Assembly (NCBI RefSeq): GCF_020966755.1
Contig: NZ_JAJKFT010000010.1
Coordinates: 1,886,720 to 1,950,719, forward strand
Direction: 5' to 3'
Length of the DNA stretch: 64,000 nucleotides
Source of the DNA: Blastopirellula sediminis
GTDB taxonomy: Bacteria; Planctomycetota; Planctomycetia; Pirellulales; Pirellulaceae
Shown here one piece after another: positions 27,376-35,914 of this stretch. The notes beneath the pieces are model-generated. The model saw only the letters and a list, made by a program, of their open reading frames with translations. It made no database searches and was not told the DNA's origin. The position numbers and the translations under genes are program-made. Within the stretch, counting starts at the first letter, position 1, and every line of letters begins with the position of its first letter.

Positions 27376-27696
27376 GGCGCACCTCCGTTTCTAGAAATGT
27401 TCTTCCACCTAGAGGGCTGCAGGGGCGAAAGGTTCGCCACGAAAATTACCTGCTTTAGCAGGTTATTAGGATCAAAACACATGTTGGATCGTAGATCTAT
27501 CGGATCGTCCGTTAAATATGGATGTTTCTCCCCACCCATTTAGTTGTGGGCCGCTGCGGGGCGATCTAAAATTCGGGTACTTTTCCCTTCCCGTCGCATT
27601 CGCCGGATTCTATTTGGGTGCGACGAGAGTTCCTCATGGATTGGAGGAAGCGGTTTCTTAAGGCAGGACGCTTTCTTTAGCTACAGAGGATCTGAC
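27376..27696. other. Divergent region before the sulfatase
   Basis: The 321 bases between the SEC-C leader and the sulfatase must carry both promoters. A palindrome ACCTGCTTTAGCAGGT lies at 27448-27463 and may be an operator. The frame of the sulfatase is open back to 27544 but that part lacks protein character. Confidence 0.4.
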
Positions 27697-30033
27697 ATGA
27701 GGTATCGAACGCTACTGCCGCTTCTTATATTGCTTCTGATTGGTTCGATCGGCTTCGGCCAGGAGATGCTTCCGCAGCCGGAAGCGCCGTTTAAGGGAAA
27801 GATTGGCCTGACCTACAAAGACTCGGTGGCGGTCAAGCCGGAGTTGAAGATCCCAAACAACCTGGGACTCAAGAATCCGCCGAACATTCTGCTGGTGCTG
27901 ATCGACGACTGCGGCTACGGGCAGATGGGAACGTTTGGCGGCGGGATTCCGACGCCGAACATGGATCGGGTCGCCAACAATGGTTTGCGTTATACCCGCT
28001 TCCATACGACGGCGCTTTGTTCGCCAACGCGGGCTGCGCTGCTGACGGGGCGCAATCATCACTCGGTCGCGTCGGGAACGATCGGCGAATCGGGAACCGG
28101 TTTTCCAGGCTACACCGGCGTGATTCCCTCTTCGGCCGGAACGGTCGCCGAGATCCTCCGCGAATATGGCTACTGCAACGCATGGTTTGGTAAGAACCAC
28201 AATGTGCCTGACTGGGAAACGAGCCTGGTTGGTCCGTTTGATCGTTGGGCCGACGGCTTAGGCTTCGACTACTTCTATGGCTTTGTCGGCGGCGACACCG
28301 ATCAATTCAGTCCGGCGCTGGTCGAGAACAAGAAACGGATGGAGGCGCCCGAAACGAATGAAGACGGCAGTCCCTATCACTTTACGACCGACATCACCGA
28401 TCATGCGATTCGAACGATTCGCGCCGCCAAGGCGGTTGCGCCGCAGCGGCCGTTCTTCGTCTACTTCGCCACCGGAGCGACGCACGCTCCGCATCAAGTT
28501 CCGCAAGAGTGGGTCGAGAAGTTTAAAGGAAAGTTCGACGGCGGTTGGGACAAGTATCGCGAAGAGACCTTCGCTCGCCAGAAGGAAATGGGAATCATTC
28601 CGCAGAACGCCAAGTTGACCGCCCGGCCTGACTCGTTGCCGGCGTGGGATTCCGTGCCGGAAGATCAGCGGAAGGTTTACGCTCGCATGATGGAAGTCTT
28701 CGCGGCGTTCACCGCGCATACCGACCATGAAGTCGGTCGCTTGATCGACGCCGTCGACGAAATCGGGGAACTCGACAACACCATCATTATCTACATGGCC
28801 GGCGACAACGGCTCGAGCGCGGAAGGGGGCTTGGAAGGTCTGGTCAACGAGATGACCTTCTTCAATGCGATTCCCGAACCGCTTGAGATGAAGCTCGAAG
28901 CGATGGACACGCTGGGCGGCCCGCTGCACTACAACCACTTTCCGGCCGCCTGGGCGCATGCGATGGATACGCCCTATCAATGGACCAAGCAGATCGCCAG
29001 CCACTTTGGCGGAACGCGAAACGGCTTGGCGATCTCATGGCCGAATGGAATCAAAGCCCGCGGTGAGATCCGTGATCAGTTCCATCACGTGATCGACATC
29101 ACGCCGACGTTGCTGGAGATCACTGGGATTACGGCGCCGGTCGAGATCGACGGGATCGCGCAGAAGCCGATCGAAGGGGTCAGCATGGCGTATACCTTTG
29201 ACGACGCCGATGCCGAGGATCGTCGCACCACCCAATACTTCGAGATGCTCGGCAACCAGGGGATCTATCACGAAGGTTGGATGGCGAGCGCGATTCGCGG
29301 CGTGCCATGGCTCAGCGAAAACGCTCCGGGCGATTTGTTGGACATGCCGTGGGAGTTGTACAACGTCGAAGAGGACTTCACTCAGGCGAACGACCTGGCG
29401 AAGCAAAAGCCGGAAAAGGTCCGCGAGCTGGTCAAGCTCTTCTTCGCCGAGGCGGCCAAGTACAACGTGCTGCCGCTCGACGATCGGAAGACGGAGCGTT
29501 TGAACGTCGAGAACCGTCCCAGCTTGACCGAGGGCCGGACCAAGTTCGTTTACCCGAACTTGCTTCGCTTGCCGGAAGGGGCGTCTCCTGACCTCAAGCA
29601 TAAGAGTCACACCGTGACCGCTGACGTCGAGATTCCGGATCAAGGGGCGGAAGGGATGATCTTCACCCAGGGGGGGCGTTTCGGCGGCTACGGCCTGTTC
29701 GTGAAAGACGGCAAGCTCGTCTATCACTACAACCTGGTTGGGGTCGACCGTTACACGGTGGAATCAACCACCCGAATTCCCCCCGGCAAAACGACGCTGA
29801 AGATGGTCTACAAGACCGACGCCGACGAGCCGTTCGCCGGCGCCGACGTTACGCTTTACGCCGGGGATCAGTTGATCGGTAAGGGGCGCGTCGAAAAGAG
29901 CATCCCGAACCGCGTCACCCTGGACGAGACGTTCGACTTTGGTTTCGATACCGGAACGCCGGTGATGGAAGGGTATGACATGCCGTTCGATTTCACTGGA
30001 AAACTGAACGCCGTGACGATCGAGTTGAAATAA
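27697..30033 (+). CDS. Type I sulfatase (arylsulfatase family), exported
   Basis: A 778-residue sulfatase. ATG 27697 has AGAGGA upstream and begins a signal peptide (MRYRTLLPLLILLLIGSIGF). The N-terminal metal site is VLIDDCGYGQMG. The formylglycine signature is CSPTRAALLTGRNHH, where the Cys would be oxidised by a formylglycine-generating enzyme encoded elsewhere. A later metal site is YMAGDNGSSAEG. The last 110 residues form a beta-sandwich typical of the long Pseudomonas-type arylsulfatases. It cleaves sulfate esters outside the cytoplasm; planctomycetes carry many such enzymes for algal polysaccharides. The substrate is not deducible. A strong terminator follows, so the gene is probably a single unit. 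Confidence 0.93.
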   Translation: MRYRTLLPLLILLLIGSIGFGQEMLPQPEAPFKGKIGLTYKDSVAVKPELKIPNNLGLKNPPNILLVLIDDCGYGQMGTFGGGIPTPNMDRVANNGLRYTRFHTTALCSPTRAALLTGRNHHSVASGTIGESGTGFPGYTGVIPSSAGTVAEILREYGYCNAWFGKNHNVPDWETSLVGPFDRWADGLGFDYFYGFVGGDTDQFSPALVENKKRMEAPETNEDGSPYHFTTDITDHAIRTIRAAKAVAPQRPFFVYFATGATHAPHQVPQEWVEKFKGKFDGGWDKYREETFARQKEMGIIPQNAKLTARPDSLPAWDSVPEDQRKVYARMMEVFAAFTAHTDHEVGRLIDAVDEIGELDNTIIIYMAGDNGSSAEGGLEGLVNEMTFFNAIPEPLEMKLEAMDTLGGPLHYNHFPAAWAHAMDTPYQWTKQIASHFGGTRNGLAISWPNGIKARGEIRDQFHHVIDITPTLLEITGITAPVEIDGIAQKPIEGVSMAYTFDDADAEDRRTTQYFEMLGNQGIYHEGWMASAIRGVPWLSENAPGDLLDMPWELYNVEEDFTQANDLAKQKPEKVRELVKLFFAEAAKYNVLPLDDRKTERLNVENRPSLTEGRTKFVYPNLLRLPEGASPDLKHKSHTVTADVEIPDQGAEGMIFTQGGRFGGYGLFVKDGKLVYHYNLVGVDRYTVESTTRIPPGKTTLKMVYKTDADEPFAGADVTLYAGDQLIGKGRVEKSIPNRVTLDETFDFGFDTGTPVMEGYDMPFDFTGKLNAVTIELK

Positions 30034-30065
30034 TCGCTATCACCACGGACGACTCCTAAATAAAC

Positions 30066-30110
30066 GCCGTCGCTTCTCAGAGCAACTTGAGAAGCGACGG
30101 CTTCTTTTTT
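30066..30110 (+). terminator. Intrinsic terminator after the sulfatase
   Basis: A perfect 14-base stem, GCCGTCGCTTCTCA (30066-30079) with TGAGAAGCGACGGC (30088-30101), has an 8-base loop and ends in CTTCTTTTTT. It lies 33 bases after the sulfatase stop. Confidence 0.92.
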
Positions 30111-30640
30111 GCCGGTCATGGCCAGAAACAGGTTTCTTTTCCTCCAGTGCTTGGGAGCGCCCGGCCATTCTGGGCCTGTATTCTCGGGGTTCGTCGTCGC
30201 GCCGAAACCCGCCAAGCGGCGCGCAGCGAAGAATCGCGCCGAACGTTTCCGTCCGCCTTTTCGTCACGTTGGCCTTACTGCTGCGGCTTTCCGTGCCGAC
30301 CCATTGCAGGTCGACCGCGATAGTGAGGAAAGAAGAGGCCTAACCTCGGCAAGCGACCTGGCGGATGTCTGTCGACGAAGCCTGGCATTCGCATTGGCCG
30401 CCTGGCTAGAAGTCGCTTCGTCGGTAACCCGCGATTCCAGGCAAAAGCTATAAAACTCGGATTTAGGGATGTGACGGCGCCTTAAGAATTAAAACTCCTT
30501 AAGGAAAGGCTGGAGTGGCTTTGCTCCACGGTATGGTTAGTCGAAGAATGGATAAACCCCACCTGGTCCTTCTGCGGCCTTACCCCGATAAGCCGATCCA
30601 TCCGCGTCCAATTCTTTACCGCGAGGTACGTACGAACGCT
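30111..30640. promoter_or_regulatory. Upstream region of the RND operon
   Basis: No gene is seen in these 530 bases. The right part has AT-rich promoter-like sequence at about 30481-30500, beside GACGGCGCCTTAA at 30473-30485, a 13-mer found again upstream of the TolC-like gene. The palindrome CCTTAAGG occurs at 30497-30504. A small hairpin TGGAG/CTCCA follows at about 30511-30528. The plus-strand frame of the fusion protein is open back to 30515, but the lipoprotein signal marks the start at 30641. Confidence 0.45.
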
Positions 30641-31834
30641 ATGAGAATCCTAGAGACTGCTGCCATTGTCCTGGCGCTGGTTTCCCTTGCCTTTGCCGGC
30701 TGCGTCTCGCAGGCCGAATCGCACGAAGAACTACACGGCGAATCCCACGGCGAAACCGAAGCTCATGCCGACGCGCATGGCGGAGCCCACGAAGAAGCTC
30801 ACGGCGAGTCGGGACATCACGCACACAAGATTATCGTTACCAGCCCGGTGATTCAGGATGTGATCAGCACGCAGCAATACGTCTGCCAGATCCACTCCTG
30901 CAAGCACATCGAGGTCAAGGCTCTCGAAGGGGGGTACCTGGAAGATATCCGGGTCAACGAGGGGCAAGAGGTGACGAAGGGGGATCTGATGTTCAAGATT
31001 CTCCCGACCATCTATCAAGCCAAGCTTGATTCGGAATCGGCGGAGATGCAGCGGATCGAGATTGAACTGTTCAACGCGGAAGCCCTGAATAAGAAAGGGA
31101 TCGTTTCCCCGCAGGAAATCATGCTGAAGAAGGCGGAACTCGCCAAGGCGAAAGCCAACATGGAACTGGCCAAGGCTGAGTTGAATTTTACCGACGTCAA
31201 AGCGCCGTTCGACGGCATCGTCGATCGTCAGCTTTGCCAGCTAGGAAGCTTGATTGAAGAAGGGGACATTCTCACGACCTTGTCCGACAACAGTCTGATG
31301 TGGGTCTACTTCAACGTGCCGGAAGCTCGTTACCTGGAATACAAGGAAGAGTTGGACAAGAACGAAGGCAGCCAGGAAGAGCACCTGACGATCGAGCTGA
31401 AGTTGGCCAATGGCAAAATCTTCCCGCAACATGGCAAGATCGGCGCCATCGAAGCCGACTTCAACAACACGACCGGCAACATCGAGTTTCGCGCCGACTT
31501 TCCCAATCCGAACAGCCTGCTGCGTAATGGTCAGACCGGTACGATCCTGATTCATCGCCTGATGAAAGACGTGTTCGTCATCCCGCAGCGAGCGACGTAC
31601 GAGATTCTCGACAAGCGCTACGCGTACGTCGTCGACAAGGACAATGTCGTCCACCAGCGCGACATCGTGGTCGACAGCGAGCAGGAGGACATCTTCGTGC
31701 TGAAGAGCGGACTGGCCGAAGGAGAGAAAATCATCTTCGAGGGCATTCGCCAGGTTCGCGACGGCGACAAGATTGAGTACGAATACCGCGCTCCCGAAGA
31801 AATCTTGAACCATCAGAAATTTCCAGCCGAGTAA
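30641..31834 (+). CDS. RND efflux membrane fusion lipoprotein with a His-rich N-terminus
   Basis: A 397-residue periplasmic adaptor. The N-terminus is a lipoprotein signal (VLALVSLAFAGC). The mature protein begins with about 37 residues that hold ten histidines and many Glu, for example HADAHGGAHEEAHGE. Then come the barrel-sandwich and hairpin of the AcrA/MexA type: YVCQIHSCKHIEVKALEGGY, the helical hairpin at about residues 125-185, and the lipoyl return VKAPFDGIVDRQLCQLGSLI. It precedes the RND pump by 12 bases. It links the pump to the outer channel. The His-rich arm suggests metal binding, while the pump itself looks like the drug (HAE1) group. Confidence 0.92.
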   Translation: MRILETAAIVLALVSLAFAGCVSQAESHEELHGESHGETEAHADAHGGAHEEAHGESGHHAHKIIVTSPVIQDVISTQQYVCQIHSCKHIEVKALEGGYLEDIRVNEGQEVTKGDLMFKILPTIYQAKLDSESAEMQRIEIELFNAEALNKKGIVSPQEIMLKKAELAKAKANMELAKAELNFTDVKAPFDGIVDRQLCQLGSLIEEGDILTTLSDNSLMWVYFNVPEARYLEYKEELDKNEGSQEEHLTIELKLANGKIFPQHGKIGAIEADFNNTTGNIEFRADFPNPNSLLRNGQTGTILIHRLMKDVFVIPQRATYEILDKRYAYVVDKDNVVHQRDIVVDSEQEDIFVLKSGLAEGEKIIFEGIRQVRDGDKIEYEYRAPEEILNHQKFPAE

Positions 31835-31846
31835 GGGGCGCGAATC

Positions 31847-34800
31847 ATGTTTTCGAAATTCCTTCATCGGCCCGCTTTGGCCATCGTGATTTCGCTGCTC
31901 ATCCTGTTCATGGGTGGGCTGTCGATCGTCTCGTTGCCGATCTCGCAGTTTCCCGACGTGGCGCCGCCGAGCGTCGTCGTTTCGCTGTCGTTTCCCGGCT
32001 CCAGCGCCAAGATTCTGGTCGACTCGACCCTCGTGATTCTGGAACGGGCCATCAACGGCGTGCCGGACATGCGTTACATGACTTCGGCGGCCACCAGCGC
32101 CGGCGAAGCGACGATCATGATCACCTTCGAGCCGGGCACTGACCCGAACGTGGCGGTCTTGAACGTCAATAACCGCATTCAGATGGTGAAGAACCAGCTT
32201 CCTCCCATCGTCGAGCGCGAAGGCATCATCGTTATGCAAAACATGACGAGTATGCTCATGTACGTGAACGTCTTTAGCACTGACCCCAACGTCGATCAGA
32301 ACTTTCTCTACAACTACGTCAGTGCGAACCTCCTTCCCGAATTGCAGCGTACCCGCGGCGTCGGCCGCGCTCAGATTCTCGGCAACCGAGCGTATGCGAT
32401 GCGCGTCGAGCTCGATCTCGATCGGATGCGGGCCTACAACATCTCTTCCGCCGACGTGATGGAGGCGATCAAGGAGCAGAGTTTGATCGGTTCTCCGGGG
32501 CGACTCGGTCAGGCGACCGGTACGACGTCGCAGACGATCGAGTACGTGCTGACGTGGATCGGACGATACGACAAGCCCGAACAGTACGGAAACATCATCT
32601 TGAGGGCGAATGAGAAGGGAGAAATCCTCCGGCTCAAAGACGTCGCCCAGGTTTCGCTCGGATCGTCGTTCTACGACCTCTATTCCGACATCGACGGCTA
32701 CCCGTCCGCGTCGATCGTGCTCAAGCAGATTCCGGGCTCCAACGCCGCGGACGTGATCGACGAAGTGAAGGAGAAGCTGAAAGAGTTCAAGACAGACATG
32801 TTCCCGCCGGGGATGGACTACGCGATCAGCTACGACGTCTCCAGCTTCCTGGACGCGTCGATCGAAAAGGTGTTGCACACTTTGTTTGAAGCGTTCGTGC
32901 TGGTGTCGCTGGTGGTGTTCCTGTTTCTGGGGGACTTCCGCAGTACGTTGATTCCGACGCTGGCGGTGCCGGTGTCGTTGATCGGTACGTTCTTCTTCAT
33001 GAGCGCGTTCGGGATGTCGATCAACTTGATCACGCTCTTCGCTCTCGTGTTGGCGATCGGCGTGGTGGTTGACGACGCGATCGTGGTGGTGGAAGCGGTG
33101 CACGCCAAGATGCATGAAAAGCATCTTTCTCCGTACGCGGCGACCAAGGAAGTTATCGCAGAAATCAGCGGGGCGATTATCGCGATCACCCTCGTGATGA
33201 CCTCGGTGTTTATCCCGGTCTGCTTCATGCCGGGCGCGGTGGGCGTGTTCTATCGACAGTTCGCACTTACGATGGCGATGTCGATCGTTCTCTCCGGCGT
33301 GGTGGCGTTGACTTTGACGCCGGTTCTGTGCGCGATGATTTTGAAGCCCCACGGTCAACAAAAGCAGACCGGCGTCGTCGGTTTCGTCAACGGCGCGATC
33401 AAACGTTTCGCCGGCGGCGGAGCCAATGCGGTACGCTTCGTGTTGTCGATGATCCTCGGCGCCGCCGTCGGTTATGGGATCTACGAAGTCCTGCATGTCG
33501 AGATCGTTCACGAGGTCATTTCCGAACAGTTGGAGTTGACCCCGACCCGCATGACGATCATCGGCGTCATTGCGGCGGTGCTCTTCTTCTTCACCTTCCG
33601 TTCGGTCTTCTCTGGAAGCGAGCCGGGCGAAAAGAAGCTGCGCGGACCGATCGGCATGTTCCTGAAGGTCTTCGACGTCGGCGTCAACTGGATCACGAAC
33701 GGGTACGTCGGCGTCGTCGGCCTGATCGTGACGCGGCGGATTATGACGATGATCGTGATCGGACTCTTCGGCTGGGGGATTCTGGTCGTCAACAAGGTGC
33801 TGCCGTCCGGCTTTATTCCGCTCGAAGACCAAGGGGTCATTTATGGAATTATTCAGACGCCGCCTGGTTCGACGCTAGAGTACACCAACGCCAAGTCGCA
33901 CGAACTGCAAAAGATCTGTAAAGAGTTTGACGAGGTCACCTCGGTGACCTCGCTCGCCGGTTACGAAATCTTGACCGAAGGTCGCGGTTCGAACGCCGGC
34001 ACTTGCTTGATCAACTTGAAGCCGTGGGCCGAACGAAAGCTTACGTCGAAAGAATTGATCGCCGAATTGGAGGAACGTGGTCGCGATATCGCGAACGTGA
34101 AGCTTGAGTTCTTCGAACCGCCGGCCGTTCCGGGGTTTGGCGCCGCGGGCGGCTTCTCGCTCTGTCTGCTCGATAAGACGAACAGCGGCGACTACGAAGC
34201 GTTCGGTAAGGTGACCGAAGATTTCCTCGCCGCGCTCGAAAAACGTAAAGAATTGAAAGGGTTGTTTACCTTCTTCGCCAGCGACTATCCGCAGTACGAA
34301 ATCATCATCGACAACGACGTCGCCATGCAAAAAGGGGTGTCGATCGAGGATGCGATGGAGAACCTCTCGATCGTCGTCGGCAGCACTTGGGAGCAGGGCT
34401 TCATCCGTTTCGGGCAGTTCTACAAGGTTTACGTTCAATCGGCGCCGGAGTTCCGGCGTTATCCTGAGGACCTCGAGAACATGTTCGTCAAGAACGACGA
34501 AGGGGAAATGGTTCCCTATTCGGCTTTCATGAAGATCGAGAAGCGGCAAGGGATGAACGAAATCAATCGTTACAACCTGTACACGACGGCGATTATTCAG
34601 GGCGCCCCGGCGACCGGTTACAGTAGCGGTCAGGCGCTCGCAGCGATTCAGGACGTCGCCGACGAGATGCTGCCTCGCGGTTACGGCGTCGGTTGGCAAG
34701 GCCTGTCCTACGACGAAGCCAACAAGGGAAATACGGCGATCTTCATTTTTGCGATCGTGGTTATCTTCGTCTATCTGGTGCTGGTCGGTCAGTATGAGAG

Positions 34801-35326
34801 CTTCCTGCTGCCGTTGGCGGTACTGGTTTCTCTGCCGGTCGGTTTGTTCGGTTCGTTCGTGATGTTAAAAGCGATGGGGCTGGCGAACGACGTTTACTGC
34901 CAGATCGGTCTCGTGATGTTGGTCGGTTTGTTAGGAAAGAACGCGATTCTGATCATTGAATTCGCCGTGCAAAGACGTCACGAGGGGCTGAGTCTCCGCG
35001 ATGCGGCGATCGAAGGGGGCGCTCTCCGTTTCCGCCCGATCGTGATGACGTCGTTCGCGTTCATCGCCGGTCTGATTCCGCTCGTCCGAGCCACCGGTCC
35101 GGGCGCCATTGGCAACCGGACGATCGGCACCACGGCGGTCGGCGGGATGCTCATGGGTACTCTGATCGGCGTTCTGGTGATTCCAGGTCTGTACTACATC
35201 TTTGCAAAGATGTCGGATGGTAAGCAGCTGATTCGGCAGGAGCATGACGACCCGCTCAGCGAACTCTTTGAACGCGACAAATCGCACCCACCGCATGAAG
35301 CAGGGGGGCCAGACGTTCCGCACTAG
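31847..35326 (+). CDS. RND efflux pump, HAE1 type, with an enlarged central linker
   Basis: A 1159-residue inner-membrane transporter; AcrB-type pumps usually have about 1030-1050. The start FLHRPALAIVISLLILFMG and the phrases QFPDVAPPSVVVSLSFPGSS and GVVVDDAIVVVEAVHAKMHE (helix 4 with the two proton-relay Asp) are typical of the drug-exporting HAE1 group rather than metal pumps. The extra length lies between helices 6 and 7, about residues 505-600, and seems to add two membrane helices (VRFVLSMILGAAVGYGIYEV and MTIIGVIAAVLFFFTF). It acts with the fusion lipoprotein upstream and the TolC-like protein downstream. Substrate unknown. Confidence 0.93.
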   Translation: MFSKFLHRPALAIVISLLILFMGGLSIVSLPISQFPDVAPPSVVVSLSFPGSSAKILVDSTLVILERAINGVPDMRYMTSAATSAGEATIMITFEPGTDPNVAVLNVNNRIQMVKNQLPPIVEREGIIVMQNMTSMLMYVNVFSTDPNVDQNFLYNYVSANLLPELQRTRGVGRAQILGNRAYAMRVELDLDRMRAYNISSADVMEAIKEQSLIGSPGRLGQATGTTSQTIEYVLTWIGRYDKPEQYGNIILRANEKGEILRLKDVAQVSLGSSFYDLYSDIDGYPSASIVLKQIPGSNAADVIDEVKEKLKEFKTDMFPPGMDYAISYDVSSFLDASIEKVLHTLFEAFVLVSLVVFLFLGDFRSTLIPTLAVPVSLIGTFFFMSAFGMSINLITLFALVLAIGVVVDDAIVVVEAVHAKMHEKHLSPYAATKEVIAEISGAIIAITLVMTSVFIPVCFMPGAVGVFYRQFALTMAMSIVLSGVVALTLTPVLCAMILKPHGQQKQTGVVGFVNGAIKRFAGGGANAVRFVLSMILGAAVGYGIYEVLHVEIVHEVISEQLELTPTRMTIIGVIAAVLFFFTFRSVFSGSEPGEKKLRGPIGMFLKVFDVGVNWITNGYVGVVGLIVTRRIMTMIVIGLFGWGILVVNKVLPSGFIPLEDQGVIYGIIQTPPGSTLEYTNAKSHELQKICKEFDEVTSVTSLAGYEILTEGRGSNAGTCLINLKPWAERKLTSKELIAELEERGRDIANVKLEFFEPPAVPGFGAAGGFSLCLLDKTNSGDYEAFGKVTEDFLAALEKRKELKGLFTFFASDYPQYEIIIDNDVAMQKGVSIEDAMENLSIVVGSTWEQGFIRFGQFYKVYVQSAPEFRRYPEDLENMFVKNDEGEMVPYSAFMKIEKRQGMNEINRYNLYTTAIIQGAPATGYSSGQALAAIQDVADEMLPRGYGVGWQGLSYDEANKGNTAIFIFAIVVIFVYLVLVGQYESFLLPLAVLVSLPVGLFGSFVMLKAMGLANDVYCQIGLVMLVGLLGKNAILIIEFAVQRRHEGLSLRDAAIEGGALRFRPIVMTSFAFIAGLIPLVRATGPGAIGNRTIGTTAVGGMLMGTLIGVLVIPGLYYIFAKMSDGKQLIRQEHDDPLSELFERDKSHPPHEAGGPDVPH

Positions 35327-35914
35327 TCGACCGAGCCGTTAGTCTCGAGCGATCAGGGCGAACACAACCGGATCGTTAAACTTTTACTCTTCGTCAAAAG
35401 CGGAATTCGCTTGCGGCGAAGCGCGACCAAAACGCCGCAGTCATTTGGCTGCGGCGTTTCGTTTTGCGCGCTTGATAAAGTCTAACGATCGTATCGATCG
35501 TTCGTTCTCGTAGCGCAGTTGGCGGCGGCGCCTTTAGATGCGGTACCCTTCCTCTAGACCCGATCTCGCCCCGGTCGACGGCGCCTTAACGTCTTTTAAT
35601 CAATTGCGAAAAACGAGCGGAAACATGCTGTTTTGTCGAGCTTTTCGTGTGCGCCGAGCGGGCAAATCAAGGAGCGCAACGTAGGGGAGCTGCTGAATGT
35701 TTGTTTTGCCCCTAATTTTCTGCCGATAAGTTTTGAACGGAAAATGTCTAACCCCATAGTCATGCGGTCTGGATCGTGTGACGGGGTCCTAACGGTAATT
35801 ATGCCAGAGACGCCTGAGTCGGCGGAGGGAAACTGGCGCCCTCCTGATCGAACGCTGGGGACAGCGAAATCTCGGTCACCGACCCACCGGGCGAAAGTCG
35901 CAAGGGGCTCAACG
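35327..35914. other. Gap between the RND pump and TolC-like genes
   Basis: The 588 bases hold a terminator (35430-35465) and then a promoter region for the channel gene. GACGGCGCCTTAA at 35577-35589 repeats the 13-mer found before the fusion gene, and a looser copy, GGCGCCTTTA, is at 35527-35536. AT-rich sequence follows at about 35588-35605. Reading frames here lack coding character. Confidence 0.5.
35430..35465 (+). terminator. Intrinsic terminator after the RND pump gene
   Basis: AAACGCCGCAG (35430-35440) pairs with CTGCGGCGTTT (35449-35459) over 11 bases, followed by CGTTTT. The A-rich 5' side also gives a weaker U-run on the other strand. Confidence 0.85.

Noticed and set aside
31241-33832. 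Minus-strand ORF of 863 residues opposite the RND pump
   Set aside because: Rich in His, Asp and Arg, as expected for antisense of a hydrophobic GC-rich gene; the plus-strand pump is certain.
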